From contig NZ_KQ033878.1 in the NCBI RefSeq assembly GCF_000967245.1, positions 524,848-588,847 of the forward strand: 64,000 bases of DNA. Reading direction: 5' to 3'. The notes beneath the pieces are model-generated. The model ran no database searches. It worked only from the letters and a program-made list of their open reading frames with translations, and was not told the DNA's origin. The position numbers and the translations under genes were made by a program. This DNA comes from Bombilactobacillus mellis (GTDB lineage Bacteria; Bacillota; Bacilli; Lactobacillales; Lactobacillaceae). Positions 8,191 to 17,641 of the stretch are shown here, one piece after another (the stretch's first letter is position 1; each line of letters starts with the position of its first letter).

Positions 8191-10248
8191 TTATAATTTT
8201 ATCAGTTCCTTAAATTTATCTTTGGATCTCTTCCGGCAGAATAAAGGAATCTGATCTAGAGGAGCCTCAATTACTATATTCTGACCTCCTTGATACATCT
8301 GAGAATCATTAAAACAGTACCAAGTTTCACCAGCTGGTAAATATAATTCTCTTTTGACTTGTTGTGGATAAATTATAGGCGCAATTAACAATTCTTCACC
8401 AAAAAGATATTCATTAGCGCCCTTATCTGTCCAAGCATTGCTATCATTAGGAAAATGATAAAAAATAGGTCTCATTATTGGATCACCAAATTTATGTGCC
8501 TGCTCCATCAGCTCCGCAATGTAATCTTTTAAATTCTCACGGATTTTTATATATTTAACTAAAATATTTTCAGTTTTCGATCCGTAGCTCCAAACTTCAT
8601 TGCCCGCACCGGAAGCCATGGCTCCACCACCTGAACTAGCTAAGGGCTCATCATGCGGTTGTCTAAAACCATGCATTCTTAATACAGGACTAAACGTTGC
8701 ATATTCAAACCAGCGTGTCATTAATTCCTGGTAATCGGGATCTTTCGGATTACCGCCATGAAATCCGCCAATATCAGTTGTCCACCACGGGATTCCGGCA
8801 ATTCCAACGTTTAAGCCAGTGTTAACTTGATTTCTTAAAGCTTTAAAACTAGCATCAATGTCCCCCGACCACAAAAGAGCACCATATTTTTGTGATCCTG
8901 CCCAGGCACTTCTAACCAAAGTTACAACATTATCATGTCCTGCATCAACCAATCCCTTAAAAATCATTTTCAGATACCTGTCTGGAAAAATATTTCCACA
9001 GCAAAGGTCGGTGCCTTCATAATAATGATAGTTATCATAGTCATAAACGGCATAACCTGGTTCTGCCACGTCTAACCAAAAAGTATCATAACCATTGGCA
9101 AGATAATTATCATGTAATAATTTCCAAACTTCTCTTCTGGCCAGAGGATTAGTCATATCGATAAAATTAGTATCAGATTGCGTTTGCATTGCGACTTTAA
9201 CACCCCGGCGCTCTTTTACTAATAATCCTAATTCCTGAAATTTATTGTAATTTTTAGAACCCTTTTCAATTGTTGGCCATACTGAAACTATAGGAGTAAC
9301 TCCCAACTTTTTCAGCTTTTTACTTAATTCCAGTGGATTTTTCCAATATTGACTGTCAAAGCAATAGTCTCCCTGATAAGGCCAATGGAAAAAATCAATT
9401 ACGATGGTCGACAAAGGAATCTTTTTAGCTTTATATTTGTCAACAACTTGCAGTACTTCTTGATCTGTTTGATATCTTAACTTACTTTGCCACAGGCCCA
9501 ACAAATTACGTGGCATTTGTGGCACTTTGCCAGTCACGTCAGCATACTGACGTTCTATTTGTTGAGGAGTGTCACCAGCTGTAACCCAATAATCCAATCT
9601 ATCAGTCGAAGGCAAATGCCATAAAGTAATATTTTTAGCAAAATCAACTGTTCCAATACCCGGATTATTCCATAAAAAGCCATAGCCCAAACTTGATAAA
9701 TAAAATGGTACTGTGGTTTGAGAATTACGTTGTGCGAGTTCTAATTTAGTATATTTTAAATCTAAATAAGGATGCTGATATTGTCCCATACCATATATAT
9801 GCTCATTAATTCCCGATTCAAACCGGGAAAACAACTCATAATCGCCACCAACATTCGCTTTAAATTCTCGTGGTGCCAATTTCAAAGTTGAATTAAAATC
9901 TGCTGTTACAGTAACGTTATTAATATCCTCACTTCCGTCGTCATTTTTAACTGCTCGTTGTCGAACAAATTCTTTTAAAAGCACTTGTCCTTTGGAATTC
10001 TTAAAAGTGAGTCTGTTTCTATGATCAAGTAAAACCTCAATCTTACCATTAATCAGCCTTGCTTCATCATCATTTATTAAACTGGCCTGTGCCTCATGTG
10101 AAACCTTATTATTTAAAGCTCCATCACCAGGAAGAACTTTAGAATTAGGGAACGAACGAACTCTTACGCTATTTTTTCCCCAAGCTTCAATGATTAGAAC
10201 TTCACCATTATTATGAAATTCAATTCTATTGTTAATAATATCGATCAA
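8191..10248 (-). CDS. GH31 family alpha-xylosidase/alpha-glucosidase-like hydrolase
   Basis: A 685-residue GH31 enzyme. After an N-terminal beta-sandwich (~1-240) the TIM barrel carries VIDFFHWP, the nucleophile Asp in TFWLDVAEP (D393) and the acid/base Asp in LLWSGDIDA (D463), then WWTTDIGGF and a C-terminal beta domain. The WLDxAEP form of the nucleophile motif resembles GH31 alpha-xylosidases and differs from the KVDFGERIP form of the second GH31 in this window. It starts at TTG 10248 with AAGGAGA upstream and sits 17 bases after the EIID gene, so it is co-transcribed. Neighbouring xylAB supports xylose release. Its substrate may arrive phosphorylated by the PTS. Confidence 0.8.
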   Translation of the reverse strand: MIDIINNRIEFHNNGEVLIIEAWGKNSVRVRSFPNSKVLPGDGALNNKVSHEAQASLINDDEARLINGKIEVLLDHRNRLTFKNSKGQVLLKEFVRQRAVKNDDGSEDINNVTVTADFNSTLKLAPREFKANVGGDYELFSRFESGINEHIYGMGQYQHPYLDLKYTKLELAQRNSQTTVPFYLSSLGYGFLWNNPGIGTVDFAKNITLWHLPSTDRLDYWVTAGDTPQQIERQYADVTGKVPQMPRNLLGLWQSKLRYQTDQEVLQVVDKYKAKKIPLSTIVIDFFHWPYQGDYCFDSQYWKNPLELSKKLKKLGVTPIVSVWPTIEKGSKNYNKFQELGLLVKERRGVKVAMQTQSDTNFIDMTNPLARREVWKLLHDNYLANGYDTFWLDVAEPGYAVYDYDNYHYYEGTDLCCGNIFPDRYLKMIFKGLVDAGHDNVVTLVRSAWAGSQKYGALLWSGDIDASFKALRNQVNTGLNVGIAGIPWWTTDIGGFHGGNPKDPDYQELMTRWFEYATFSPVLRMHGFRQPHDEPLASSGGGAMASGAGNEVWSYGSKTENILVKYIKIRENLKDYIAELMEQAHKFGDPIMRPIFYHFPNDSNAWTDKGANEYLFGEELLIAPIIYPQQVKRELYLPAGETWYCFNDSQMYQGGQNIVIEAPLDQIPLFCRKRSKDKFKELIKL

Positions 10249-10265
10249 GTTTGTTATTCTCCTTT

Positions 10266-11090
10266 TTAAGCTTTAAATAAACCAAAGAATGTACCAGCAA
10301 TAGCAATAACGATAACTAAAAATATAATTCTAGTAGGAGTCCATTTTTTGCTATCTAATAATTTATAGACAAGTAAAGTTAATAACACCGGCAGTAAAGC
10401 AGGCATAATTTTATCTAAAATATCAGTTTGTAAGGCTAATTTAACCTGTCCCGTTTTATAAACAAAAGGAGTAGATACTTTTACAACTGTTGCTACTAAA
10501 GATCCAATAACTGTTAAACCCATGATAGAAGCAGCTTCTGTAAAAGTAGTTAATCGATCTCCCAGTCCGTCAATTAACTTTGTTCCTGAGGTATAACCGA
10601 TATCAAAAAACCAAAATTTCATTATGAAAAACAGAATATTAACAATAAACCAAACTATTGCTCCGAGAGGATTCCCTTGTAAGGCCATATATCCTGAAAT
10701 TGATCCCATAATAGTGGGCCACAATACCCAAAAAATGGTGTCGCCAATACCGGCTAAAGGACCCATCATACTAGTTTTAAATGATTGAACGGTATCTTTG
10801 GCTTTAATTCCATCTTTTTCTTCCATTGCTACTACAGCTCCCAAAACTAGGTTAGCCATAGTAGGAGTAGTATTAAAATATTTAAAATGGTTTTCTAAGG
10901 CCGCTTTATATTCATCATCATTTTTATAAATTTTACGTAAAACAGGAGCTAACGACCACGCGACAGCAGGTCCTTCCTGCGTTTCATAGTTAAATAAATT
11001 AACGGTCATCCAATTCCAACGCCAAGCGGCTTTACGTAAGTCTTTTTTGGTAACTTTATAATTATTCGTATTAGATTGCTCATTACTCAT
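10266..11090 (-). CDS. PTS mannose-family EIID component
   Basis: A 274-residue EIID membrane subunit. The N-terminal RKAAWRWNWMTVNLFNYETQEGPAVAWSLAP-like region, MGPLAGIGDTIFW near residues 110-122 and the C-terminal hydrophobic helices are hallmarks of ManZ/LevG proteins. It overlaps the EIIC gene by 8 bases. With EIIC it forms the sugar channel; the sugar is phosphorylated by EIIB during uptake. Confidence 0.9.
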   Translation of the reverse strand: MSNEQSNTNNYKVTKKDLRKAAWRWNWMTVNLFNYETQEGPAVAWSLAPVLRKIYKNDDEYKAALENHFKYFNTTPTMANLVLGAVVAMEEKDGIKAKDTVQSFKTSMMGPLAGIGDTIFWVLWPTIMGSISGYMALQGNPLGAIVWFIVNILFFIMKFWFFDIGYTSGTKLIDGLGDRLTTFTEAASIMGLTVIGSLVATVVKVSTPFVYKTGQVKLALQTDILDKIMPALLPVLLTLLVYKLLDSKKWTPTRIIFLVIVIAIAGTFFGLFKA

Positions 11091-11874
11091 CGTAGTCGTC
11101 TCCTTCCGCTTCGTCAGTTATGTTTTGCGTGTTAGCGCTTGGAGTAACGGTTTTATTATTTTTCATAAAGTAAATATAACCTGCAGCAAAGCCAATCAAA
11201 GCAATACCCAAGACAGGAACTTTCATATAGGCTGCTAAAACAAAGCCAATAATCGCATAAGGAATAAATTTTTTAATCGGCATATAATGCAGTAACATAG
11301 CAATACCAACAACCGGTAGCATACCCCCGGCAACTGTTAATCCATTTGTCACCCATTTAGGTATTACTTTTAAAATAATATTGACAATTGTTGGACCTGA
11401 AAAAACGATTAAAGCTGTAGGAATAGCTGTTTGCAAGAAAAATAACGTGGGTCCCAGATATGCTCTTCTCTCCATCTTTTTCCATTCACTCTGTTGGTTG
11501 AGAGTTTCTAAATGATGCACCAAAAAGTTGTTAATAATACGAGCAATAACTTCCAGTTGAATAGCCAATAATCCTACCGGAATTCCAATGGCAATCGCTG
11601 ATTTAATACCTGTTCCCGTTCTAATAGCTACAAAAGATCCGATAATTGTGGCCAAACCATAGTTTGGAGCAGAGGCTCCGCCTAATGCGGCAACCCCCAA
11701 CATCATTAACTGAAATGTTCCCGCTATTTGTAAAGCCGTCGCCAAATCTCCCATAATTAGACCGGTAATGGTTCCGACAATAACCGGGAACCAAGACATG
11801 ATAACTGGTCCATCTTGATCAACGGTCATATATCCAGCTAATATAATAATCAAAATATCTTGGACAAGATGCAT
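11083..11874 (-). CDS. PTS mannose-family EIIC component
   Basis: A 263-residue EIIC channel subunit of the mannose/sorbose class. Marks are QDGPVIMSWFPVIVGTITGLIMGD in the first third, GVAALGGASAPNYGLATIIG, and a late GGMLPVVGIAMLLHYMPIK segment. The C-terminal ~20 residues are polar and acidic. It lies between EIIB (21 bases upstream) and EIID (overlap). The family covers hexoses, amino sugars and disaccharides, so the GH31 and GH36 partners are the only hint to the substrate. Confidence 0.9.
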   Translation of the reverse strand: MHLVQDILIIILAGYMTVDQDGPVIMSWFPVIVGTITGLIMGDLATALQIAGTFQLMMLGVAALGGASAPNYGLATIIGSFVAIRTGTGIKSAIAIGIPVGLLAIQLEVIARIINNFLVHHLETLNQQSEWKKMERRAYLGPTLFFLQTAIPTALIVFSGPTIVNIILKVIPKWVTNGLTVAGGMLPVVGIAMLLHYMPIKKFIPYAIIGFVLAAYMKVPVLGIALIGFAAGYIYFMKNNKTVTPSANTQNITDEAEGDDYDE

Positions 11875-11895
11875 GTTTAATCACTCCCTAACTTA

Positions 11896-12363
11896 CTATA
11901 TCTTATAGGTTTCTTCCGGATCATTAGGCACATATTGAATAGTGATGGGAATCCCCTTATTATTTAAAATCTGTAAATCATTCTTTTCTTTGTCATTTAA
12001 AGCAACAAATTTGGTAACAGGTTTGCGCCCATCTTCATTAAAAATTATCCCCAAATTAATTTTGGGAATACTGATACCTGCGTCTACTAATCTAATAATA
12101 GTTTCCGGTTCTTTTACTAAAACAAAAACCCTTTGAGAATCATATTTTCCAGCCAAAAAATTAGTAATAGCCTTTTGCGTATCAATTATGGACATTCCCG
12201 TTCCCGCTGGTTTTGAAAGTCGCATACTATTTTTTATAGTTTCATTCTTGCTGATAACATCATCAATAACCATAAATCTTTTTATTTTTAAATACTGGGC
12301 CCATTGATTAACAATCAAGCCATGAATCAAACGCTGGTCAATCCTAGCCAAAACAACTGTCAT
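11896..12363 (-). CDS. PTS mannose-family EIIB component
   Basis: A 155-residue cytoplasmic EIIB. The phosphorylated His lies in ARIDQRLIHGLIVNQW (about residue 14). VFVLVKEPETIIRLVDAG and INLGIIF follow the family layout. It is the first gene of the IIB-IIC-IID-GH31-IIA-GH36 operon. No clear sigma-54 promoter precedes it, unlike the paralogous operon near 49.5 kb. The ribosome site TAGGAGATC lies ~9 bases before ATG 12363. Confidence 0.9.
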   Translation of the reverse strand: MTVVLARIDQRLIHGLIVNQWAQYLKIKRFMVIDDVISKNETIKNSMRLSKPAGTGMSIIDTQKAITNFLAGKYDSQRVFVLVKEPETIIRLVDAGISIPKINLGIIFNEDGRKPVTKFVALNDKEKNDLQILNNKGIPITIQYVPNDPEETYKI

Positions 12364-12832
12364 TTTTATGATCTCCTATTTTTAGTTTAATAAATAGCTA
12401 TTAATTACTATTTGAAGGTAATTAAAACTTTTTATTATCAAAATCAAGATTAAATGATAAAAAACTATGACTAAGCTTTTTTATTGATCACTCCTTAAAT
12501 AATGAAAAGTACAGAATGAAAGTTGTTACTAAATTTATTCTCTATATTAAGCATCCACAAAATAATCTGTTGTTATCTCGACAAAATTATAAAAATGTAA
12601 TCGCTTAACATTACAAATAAGCTCACCTATTTCCATAGTAAAAATAGTAAACATCTGTCGAAAAAGATTATTATTTTTAAAAGTAGATAAAACTTTCCAT
12701 CCAATATCCAATCATTTATAATTAGTTTAATAATTATTTAACAAATTTGAAATCCATGAAATTCTAATATATGGGTGCTGGTAATTTAAGTTTTAGAATT
12801 AGGTTTCCATAGTAATCTCCTTTATTTTATTC
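12364..12832. other. long AT-rich intergenic region between PTS operon and xylA
   Basis: Very AT-rich and without credible coding. It holds a cre-like but one-base-too-long element TGTAATCGCTTAACA at 12596-12610, about 230 bases before the PTS operon. On the minus strand near 12487-12497 there is an orphan Shine-Dalgarno-like AAGGAGTGATC with no usable start codon after it. The PTS promoter must lie here, but I cannot place -35/-10 boxes confidently. Confidence 0.4.
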
Positions 12833-12851
12833 GTTTGTTTTTAAAACTAAC
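12833..12851. promoter_or_regulatory. candidate XylR operator 1
   Basis: GTTTGTTTTTAAAACTAAC is an inverted repeat with 8 of 9 arm positions matching around a central T. It resembles Firmicute xyl operators (GTTxGTTT...AAACxAAC type). It lies ~160 bases upstream of the xylA promoter. The matching repressor gene is at 18.4-19.6 kb. Confidence 0.5.
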
Positions 12852-12993
12852 TAACTTTAAAAATATGATAACATTGCACTAAAACAGAGTCAATAATTAA
12901 ATACCCGAAATTATAAAATTCTAAAGTATCCTTATTAATTAGTGACTGACAATAACTTTTTATACCAACGTAATAAATAAAATAATTAAAATG

Positions 12994-13022
12994 TTGACAC
13001 CCGCGTGAATGAAATGTACTCT
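12994..13022 (+). promoter_or_regulatory. xylA promoter
   Basis: TTGACA (12994-12999), 17 bases, TACTCT (13017-13022). The predicted start near 13029 falls just before the second operator-like repeat, a layout consistent with repression by XylR. Confidence 0.6.
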
Positions 13023-13032
13023 TGTAATGTAA

Positions 13033-13051
13033 GTTTGTATTAAAAACCAAC
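13033..13051. promoter_or_regulatory. candidate XylR operator 2
   Basis: GTTTGTATTAAAAACCAAC, with 7 of 9 arm positions complementary, has the same architecture as the 12833 repeat. It overlaps the start of the xylA transcript and ends ~12 bases before the AAGGAG ribosome site. Confidence 0.5.
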
Positions 13052-13071
13052 CAATTAAAAAGGAGAAAATT

Positions 13072-14412
13072 ATGGCATATTGGCAAGTAAACAAAATCAA
13101 ATATATCGGACCGCACCAAAGTCTAAAATCGGATTTAGGCTTTCAATATTATAATCCGGAAGAAATTATTGGTGGCAAAAAAATGAAAGATTGGTTACGC
13201 TTTTCAGTAGCTTACTGGCATACTTTTGATCAACGCCTGGTGGATCCTTTTGGCGATGGTACAGCAATTCGCCCTTATGATAAATATTCTGATCCTATGG
13301 ATCAAGCACTGGCAAAAGTGGATGCAGCCTTTGAATTTTACGACAAACTGGGAGTTAATTACTTTGCCTTTCATGATCGTGATTTGGCTCCTGAAGGTGA
13401 TACTTTACGAGAAACTAATCAAAATCTTGATAAAATTGTGGACAAAATCGTGGAGTATCAAAAGACTACAGGAATGAAAGTTTTATGGAATACTTCCAAT
13501 CTTTTTAATAATCCCCGTTTTGTAGCGGGAGCAGCTACTTCGCCCTATGCAGATATTTTCGCTTATAGTGCAGCACAATTAAAACACAGTTTGGAAATCG
13601 GCAAACGTGTGGGAGCAGAAAATTATGTCTTTTGGGGTGGTCGTGAAGGCTATGAATCTTTGTGGAACACTGATATGAAACGTGAACAAGAACATGCTGC
13701 CCGATTTTTCCAGATGGCTAAAGACTACGCTAAGGAAATTGGTTTTCAAGCACAAATGCTATTGGAGCCCAAACCTAAAGAGCCGACGACTCATCAATAT
13801 GACTTTGATGCTGCGACTACGATTGCGTTTATGAAAGAATACAATTTAGATCAAGATTTTAAACTTAACCTAGAAGGAAATCACGCTAATTTAGCTGGTC
13901 ATAGTTATCAACATGAAATTCGTGTCGCCCGTACTGCCGGACTATTAGGATCTTTAGATGCTAATCAAGGAGATAAACTTATTGGTTGGGATATTGATGA
14001 GTATCCTTCTAATTTGTACGAGACAGTCGCTGCTATGTATGAAGTCGTACAAGAAGGTCAGATTGGTCCTCATGGTGGTTTAAACTTTGATGCCAAGCCG
14101 CGGCGGTCATCCTTTGAACCTAACGATCTATTTTACGGTCATATAGTGGGAATGGACAGTTTTGCTGCAGGTTTAAGAGTAGCTTTAAAAATGAAGGCCG
14201 ACCATGTACTTGAAGATATTATAAATGAACGTTACAATTCTTATAACTCTGGAATCGGTGCTCAAATCGAAGCTGGTACGGTTAATTTTACAGACTTAGA
14301 AAAATATAGTTTAGATAAAACTCAAGCCCAGCTGCGAGCTGCAACCCATTCTGATCATTTAGAGCAAATTAAAGATACAATTAACCACTATATTATCGAA
14401 ACATTAAGTTAA
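13072..14412 (+). CDS. xylA: xylose isomerase
   Basis: A 446-residue class II xylose isomerase converting D-xylose to D-xylulose with two divalent metals. Diagnostic segments: [13 protein letters not shown], the catalytic His in [66 protein letters not shown] and [10 protein letters not shown], followed by [10 protein letters not shown]. The length is standard for the longer Firmicute type. ATG 13072 follows AAAAAGGAGAAAATT. It is the first gene of xylA-xylB, 21 bases upstream of xylB. Control by XylR is suggested by two flanking repeats. Confidence 0.97.
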   Translation: MAYWQVNKIKYIGPHQSLKSDLGFQYYNPEEIIGGKKMKDWLRFSVAYWHTFDQRLVDPFGDGTAIRPYDKYSDPMDQALAKVDAAFEFYDKLGVNYFAFHDRDLAPEGDTLRETNQNLDKIVDKIVEYQKTTGMKVLWNTSNLFNNPRFVAGAATSPYADIFAYSAAQLKHSLEIGKRVGAENYVFWGGREGYESLWNTDMKREQEHAARFFQMAKDYAKEIGFQAQMLLEPKPKEPTTHQYDFDAATTIAFMKEYNLDQDFKLNLEGNHANLAGHSYQHEIRVARTAGLLGSLDANQGDKLIGWDIDEYPSNLYETVAAMYEVVQEGQIGPHGGLNFDAKPRRSSFEPNDLFYGHIVGMDSFAAGLRVALKMKADHVLEDIINERYNSYNSGIGAQIEAGTVNFTDLEKYSLDKTQAQLRAATHSDHLEQIKDTINHYIIETLS

Positions 14413-14433
14413 TTATTAATTATAGGTAAAATT

Positions 14434-15942
14434 ATGAAAAAATATGTTTTAGGGATTGATATAGGCACTGGTTCTGTAAAAGTAACCGGAGTAGATTATT
14501 ACGGAAAAATTGTAGCTCAAGAAAGTGCTTCTTATCCATTACTACATCCGCAGGTCGGATTTAGCGAACAAAACCCCGACGACTGGGTAAACGCAACAAC
14601 CAAAGCGATTCATAATTTATTAACATTGGATAAAATTTCTGCCGCTGAAATTGCCGGTATTAGTTACTCGGGACAAATGCACGGTTTAGTTCTTCTTAAT
14701 AAGAATAATGAAGTTTTACGACCAGCAATTCTCTGGGATGATACTCGTACTACTAAACAATGCCAGCTGATTGAACAGCAAATGGCGCAACATTTTATTC
14801 AAATTACCCACAATCGTCCCTTAGAAGGATTTACTCTTCCCAAAATACTCTGGGTCCAAGAAAATGAACCAGAAATTTGGCAACAAGTCAAAATTTTTCT
14901 CTTACCCAAAGATTATGTGCGCTACCAAATGACTGGTCAATTAGCAACTGATTATTCAGATGCTACCGGAAGTGTTATGCTCGATATTAATACACAACAA
15001 TGGAGTTCTACCATTTGTGATCAGTTCCATATCCCGTTGAGCATTTGCCCATCACTGTTACATTCCAGTGAGATAGCCGGTACTATTTCTTCTGAATATG
15101 CACAAATCTCTGGTCTGCAAAGTGGAACTCCCGTTTATGCTGGTGCAGCCGATAATGCTGCTAGTGCGGTTGGTGCCGGCTTGCTGCAGCCGCAATCTGT
15201 ACTTTCCAGTATTGGTACCTCGGGTGTAGTCCTCAAATATGAACCAGATGCACAAACTAACTATCAAGGGGTGCTTCAGTTTGAGGATCATGCTTTGAAT
15301 GATGCTTATTATTCTATGGGAGTCACCTTAGCTGCCGGCGATTCTCTCAATTGGTTTCAAAGAACCTTTTGTCGCCACCAAAGTTTTGCCGCACTGCTCA
15401 AAGAAGCAGAACAATCCCCTGTAGGAGCCAACGGTTTAGTTTTTACCCCCTATTTAGTTGGTGAAAGAGCACCATACGCCGATGCATTTATTCGTGGAAG
15501 TTTTATTGGACTCGACAGTAGTCACAAACGAGCAGATTTTATACGGTCAATTCTAGAAGGAATTATCTTTAGTTTCGAAGATCTTATGCAGATTTATCAA
15601 CATAATCAGCATAATTTTGACACTGTTATTTCTATCGGCGGTGGGGCTCAAAGCCCTCTTTGGTTGCAAATTCAGGCGGATATTTTTAACAAAAAGGTGG
15701 CCAGCCTAATGAATGAACAGACCGCTAGTTTAGGAGCTACTATCATCGCAGCTGTAGGAGCTGGTTGGTATGCTAACTTTCAAGATTGTACTGATGTTTT
15801 TGTCAAAACTAAAAAATTTTATTATCCTATTGCGGATAATGTTACTAAATACCAGAAACTATACCCAATCTACCATCAAGTCTATCAACATACCCGGGAT
15901 TTAAGTTTTAATTTAATTCAATTTCGACAACAAAATCATTAG
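14434..15942 (+). CDS. xylB: xylulokinase
   Basis: A 502-residue FGGY-family kinase phosphorylating D-xylulose to D-xylulose 5-phosphate. Marks are [12 protein letters not shown] at the N-terminus, [14 protein letters not shown] and AILWDDTRT (substrate site), [26 protein letters not shown], and the FGGY-signature region [14 protein letters not shown]. The C-terminal [19 protein letters not shown] is the nucleotide-binding part. It directly follows xylA and feeds the pentose phosphate/phosphoketolase route. Its ribosome site (ATAGGTAAAATT) is weak, suggesting lower or coupled translation. Confidence 0.95.
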   Translation: MKKYVLGIDIGTGSVKVTGVDYYGKIVAQESASYPLLHPQVGFSEQNPDDWVNATTKAIHNLLTLDKISAAEIAGISYSGQMHGLVLLNKNNEVLRPAILWDDTRTTKQCQLIEQQMAQHFIQITHNRPLEGFTLPKILWVQENEPEIWQQVKIFLLPKDYVRYQMTGQLATDYSDATGSVMLDINTQQWSSTICDQFHIPLSICPSLLHSSEIAGTISSEYAQISGLQSGTPVYAGAADNAASAVGAGLLQPQSVLSSIGTSGVVLKYEPDAQTNYQGVLQFEDHALNDAYYSMGVTLAAGDSLNWFQRTFCRHQSFAALLKEAEQSPVGANGLVFTPYLVGERAPYADAFIRGSFIGLDSSHKRADFIRSILEGIIFSFEDLMQIYQHNQHNFDTVISIGGGAQSPLWLQIQADIFNKKVASLMNEQTASLGATIIAAVGAGWYANFQDCTDVFVKTKKFYYPIADNVTKYQKLYPIYHQVYQHTRDLSFNLIQFRQQNH

Positions 15943-16024
15943 CTGAATCTTAATGGCTTTAAACCTAAAATAGGGTTGAGCCTAGGATTTATTGAGTAAT
16001 TTCCAGAATATTGGCAGCAAAAGA

Positions 16025-16070
16025 GCACTCCGCAGTCGTTTTACGACTTAAGCGGAGTGCTTAATTTTTA
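16025..16070 (+). terminator. terminator of xylAB
   Basis: Stem GCACTCCGC / GCGGAGTGC with a second inner hairpin AGTCG/CGACT in the loop, followed by TTAATTTTT. It ends the xylAB transcript before the DASS transporter gene. Confidence 0.75.
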
Positions 16071-16121
16071 CTTAGGGGGTAGAGTTTTGTCTCTGACCAT
16101 TTTTATTGGTCCTGAAAAATT

Positions 16122-16141
16122 AATATTCTTTTTAGAATATT
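16122..16141. promoter_or_regulatory. inverted repeat upstream of the DASS transporter
   Basis: AATATTC-N6-GAATATT, a perfect 7-base inverted repeat, lies just ahead of the best -10 candidate TATAAT (16165-16170). The -35 is weak. It is a possible operator; the regulator is unknown. Confidence 0.4.
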
Positions 16142-16200
16142 CAAAAGTAAAAGATATGTTATTCTATAATTAAGTAATTTAGTCACAAGCACAAACGAAA

Positions 16201-17625
16201 GTGAGATGGCTCAACATACTAAGCTCTTGGTTTAAACAATTTAAAAATATTAAATTGGTTGGAGGATTACTTTTATCATTAATCTCCTGCATTTTTTTCA
16301 TAATACCACCTTTTCCCGGATTAACACGTCCAGCAATGAATTATCTGGGAGTTTTTCTGCTTATTATTATTTTAATGATGGTTCATTTTGTAGCCGATTA
16401 CATTATTATTATTCTGGGATTAATGCTAATGGTAGTTGTCGGGGTTGGCAAATTTCAGGAAGTTTTTAGTTTATTTGGCGATACTTTCTTTTGGAATCTA
16501 ATTGGGATTTTCGGCTTTTCAGCGGGAGTTACCAATTCCGGTCTTTTAAAGCGCTTAACTAATAAAACTTTTTCCATTTTTCCCAATACTATCAACGGTC
16601 AGGTGACGGCAATCTTCATTACCGGGCTTATTTTGAGTCCCTTAATTCCCAGTGTTACTGCAAAAATGACTTTATTAGCCTCTTTTGCTGTTGTTATAGC
16701 TCAAGAATATGGTTATCACAAATCTTCCCGTGAAGCAATCGCTTTGTATCTAGCAATGTATCTCTCAGGGTATGTTTTTGGGTTGGCTTTTAGTACCGGG
16801 GGAACCTCGGCAGCTATCATTATTGGGATGTTAGAAAAACAAAATCTTAATTTTGGCAGTTATTTAGCCAATACTATCTTATGGCTTATTTTAATTGCGG
16901 GTTTATTCTATATTATTTTATTGAGTATGTTTCACAATTCCAAAAATTCGCAAGTTTTAACGACGGTCTCTTCTCACAAAGACTTGGGTCCTATGAGCAG
17001 TAATGAAAAATTCACCGTCTGGGTTCTCATTATTGCCCTCTCTTTTTGGATTTTTGGACCTCTCTTTCATATCCCCTCATACTTAGTAGGAATCGTCGCC
17101 TTGTGTGCATTTTTAATTCAAGGTACTTTATCTACTAAAGATTTTCGGGGAAAAATTAGCTGGGATATGGTAATTCTAATTACTGGTTTTATGTCGACAG
17201 CCAAATTACTAACTGATTTAAATATCGATACGTGGCTGGCTCAAAGTATGGCTCCAGTATTAGAACCGGTTGTTAATAATATTTTTCTATTTATTCCTAT
17301 TCTGAGCTTACTAGTAGTTATTGTGCGCACTTTTGTAGTTTCAGAAGTGGCTTGTATGAGTATTTTTTATGCTCTTTTTGCCAAACCCTGTTCTCAAGTG
17401 GGAATTAGTCCCTTTATCATTCTCTTTATAACTCTAATTATTTCCCAGACTTGGCACATGTCTTATAATCAAATGGGGATTGATGCTGCAGCGGCGGCCA
17501 CTGATGACTCTTTAGTTACATATCATGATATTCGTAAATATTCTTTTATTTACATTGGACTATGTATTTTAATCTTTGAACTCTGCATTCCACTGTGGCA
17601 TTTAACTGGCATGTTAAAATTATAA
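16201..17625 (+). CDS. DASS-family anion permease (SLC13/CitT type)
   Basis: A 474-residue membrane protein with about twelve hydrophobic segments, of the divalent anion:sodium symporter/dicarboxylate family. Family-like stretches are GFSAGVTNSGLLKRL, SPLIPSVTAKMTLLA (the SNT-like motif region), FGLAFSTGGTSAAIIIGM and a second repeat ending in WHMSYNQMGIDAAAAATDDS. Likely cargo is a di- or tricarboxylate such as citrate, malate or succinate; the sequence does not decide. The start GTG 16201 lacks a clear ribosome site, so a downstream ATG is possible. The HAD gene follows 16 bases later and is probably co-transcribed. Confidence 0.75.
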   Translation: MRWLNILSSWFKQFKNIKLVGGLLLSLISCIFFIIPPFPGLTRPAMNYLGVFLLIIILMMVHFVADYIIIILGLMLMVVVGVGKFQEVFSLFGDTFFWNLIGIFGFSAGVTNSGLLKRLTNKTFSIFPNTINGQVTAIFITGLILSPLIPSVTAKMTLLASFAVVIAQEYGYHKSSREAIALYLAMYLSGYVFGLAFSTGGTSAAIIIGMLEKQNLNFGSYLANTILWLILIAGLFYIILLSMFHNSKNSQVLTTVSSHKDLGPMSSNEKFTVWVLIIALSFWIFGPLFHIPSYLVGIVALCAFLIQGTLSTKDFRGKISWDMVILITGFMSTAKLLTDLNIDTWLAQSMAPVLEPVVNNIFLFIPILSLLVVIVRTFVVSEVACMSIFYALFAKPCSQVGISPFIILFITLIISQTWHMSYNQMGIDAAAAATDDSLVTYHDIRKYSFIYIGLCILIFELCIPLWHLTGMLKL

Positions 17626-17641
17626 GAAGGAGAAAAGCCTT

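Noticed and set aside
12487-12497. Orphan Shine-Dalgarno-like AAGGAGTGATC on the minus strand as the start of a small gene
   Set aside because: Followed only by ATA and a ~21-codon low-complexity frame; no start codon or recognisable peptide.
12364-12700. Sigma-54 promoter before the first mannose-family PTS operon
   Set aside because: The only GG-N10-GC match (minus strand, around 12621-12634) lacks the flanking CAC and TTGC bases, unlike the strong site at 49527.
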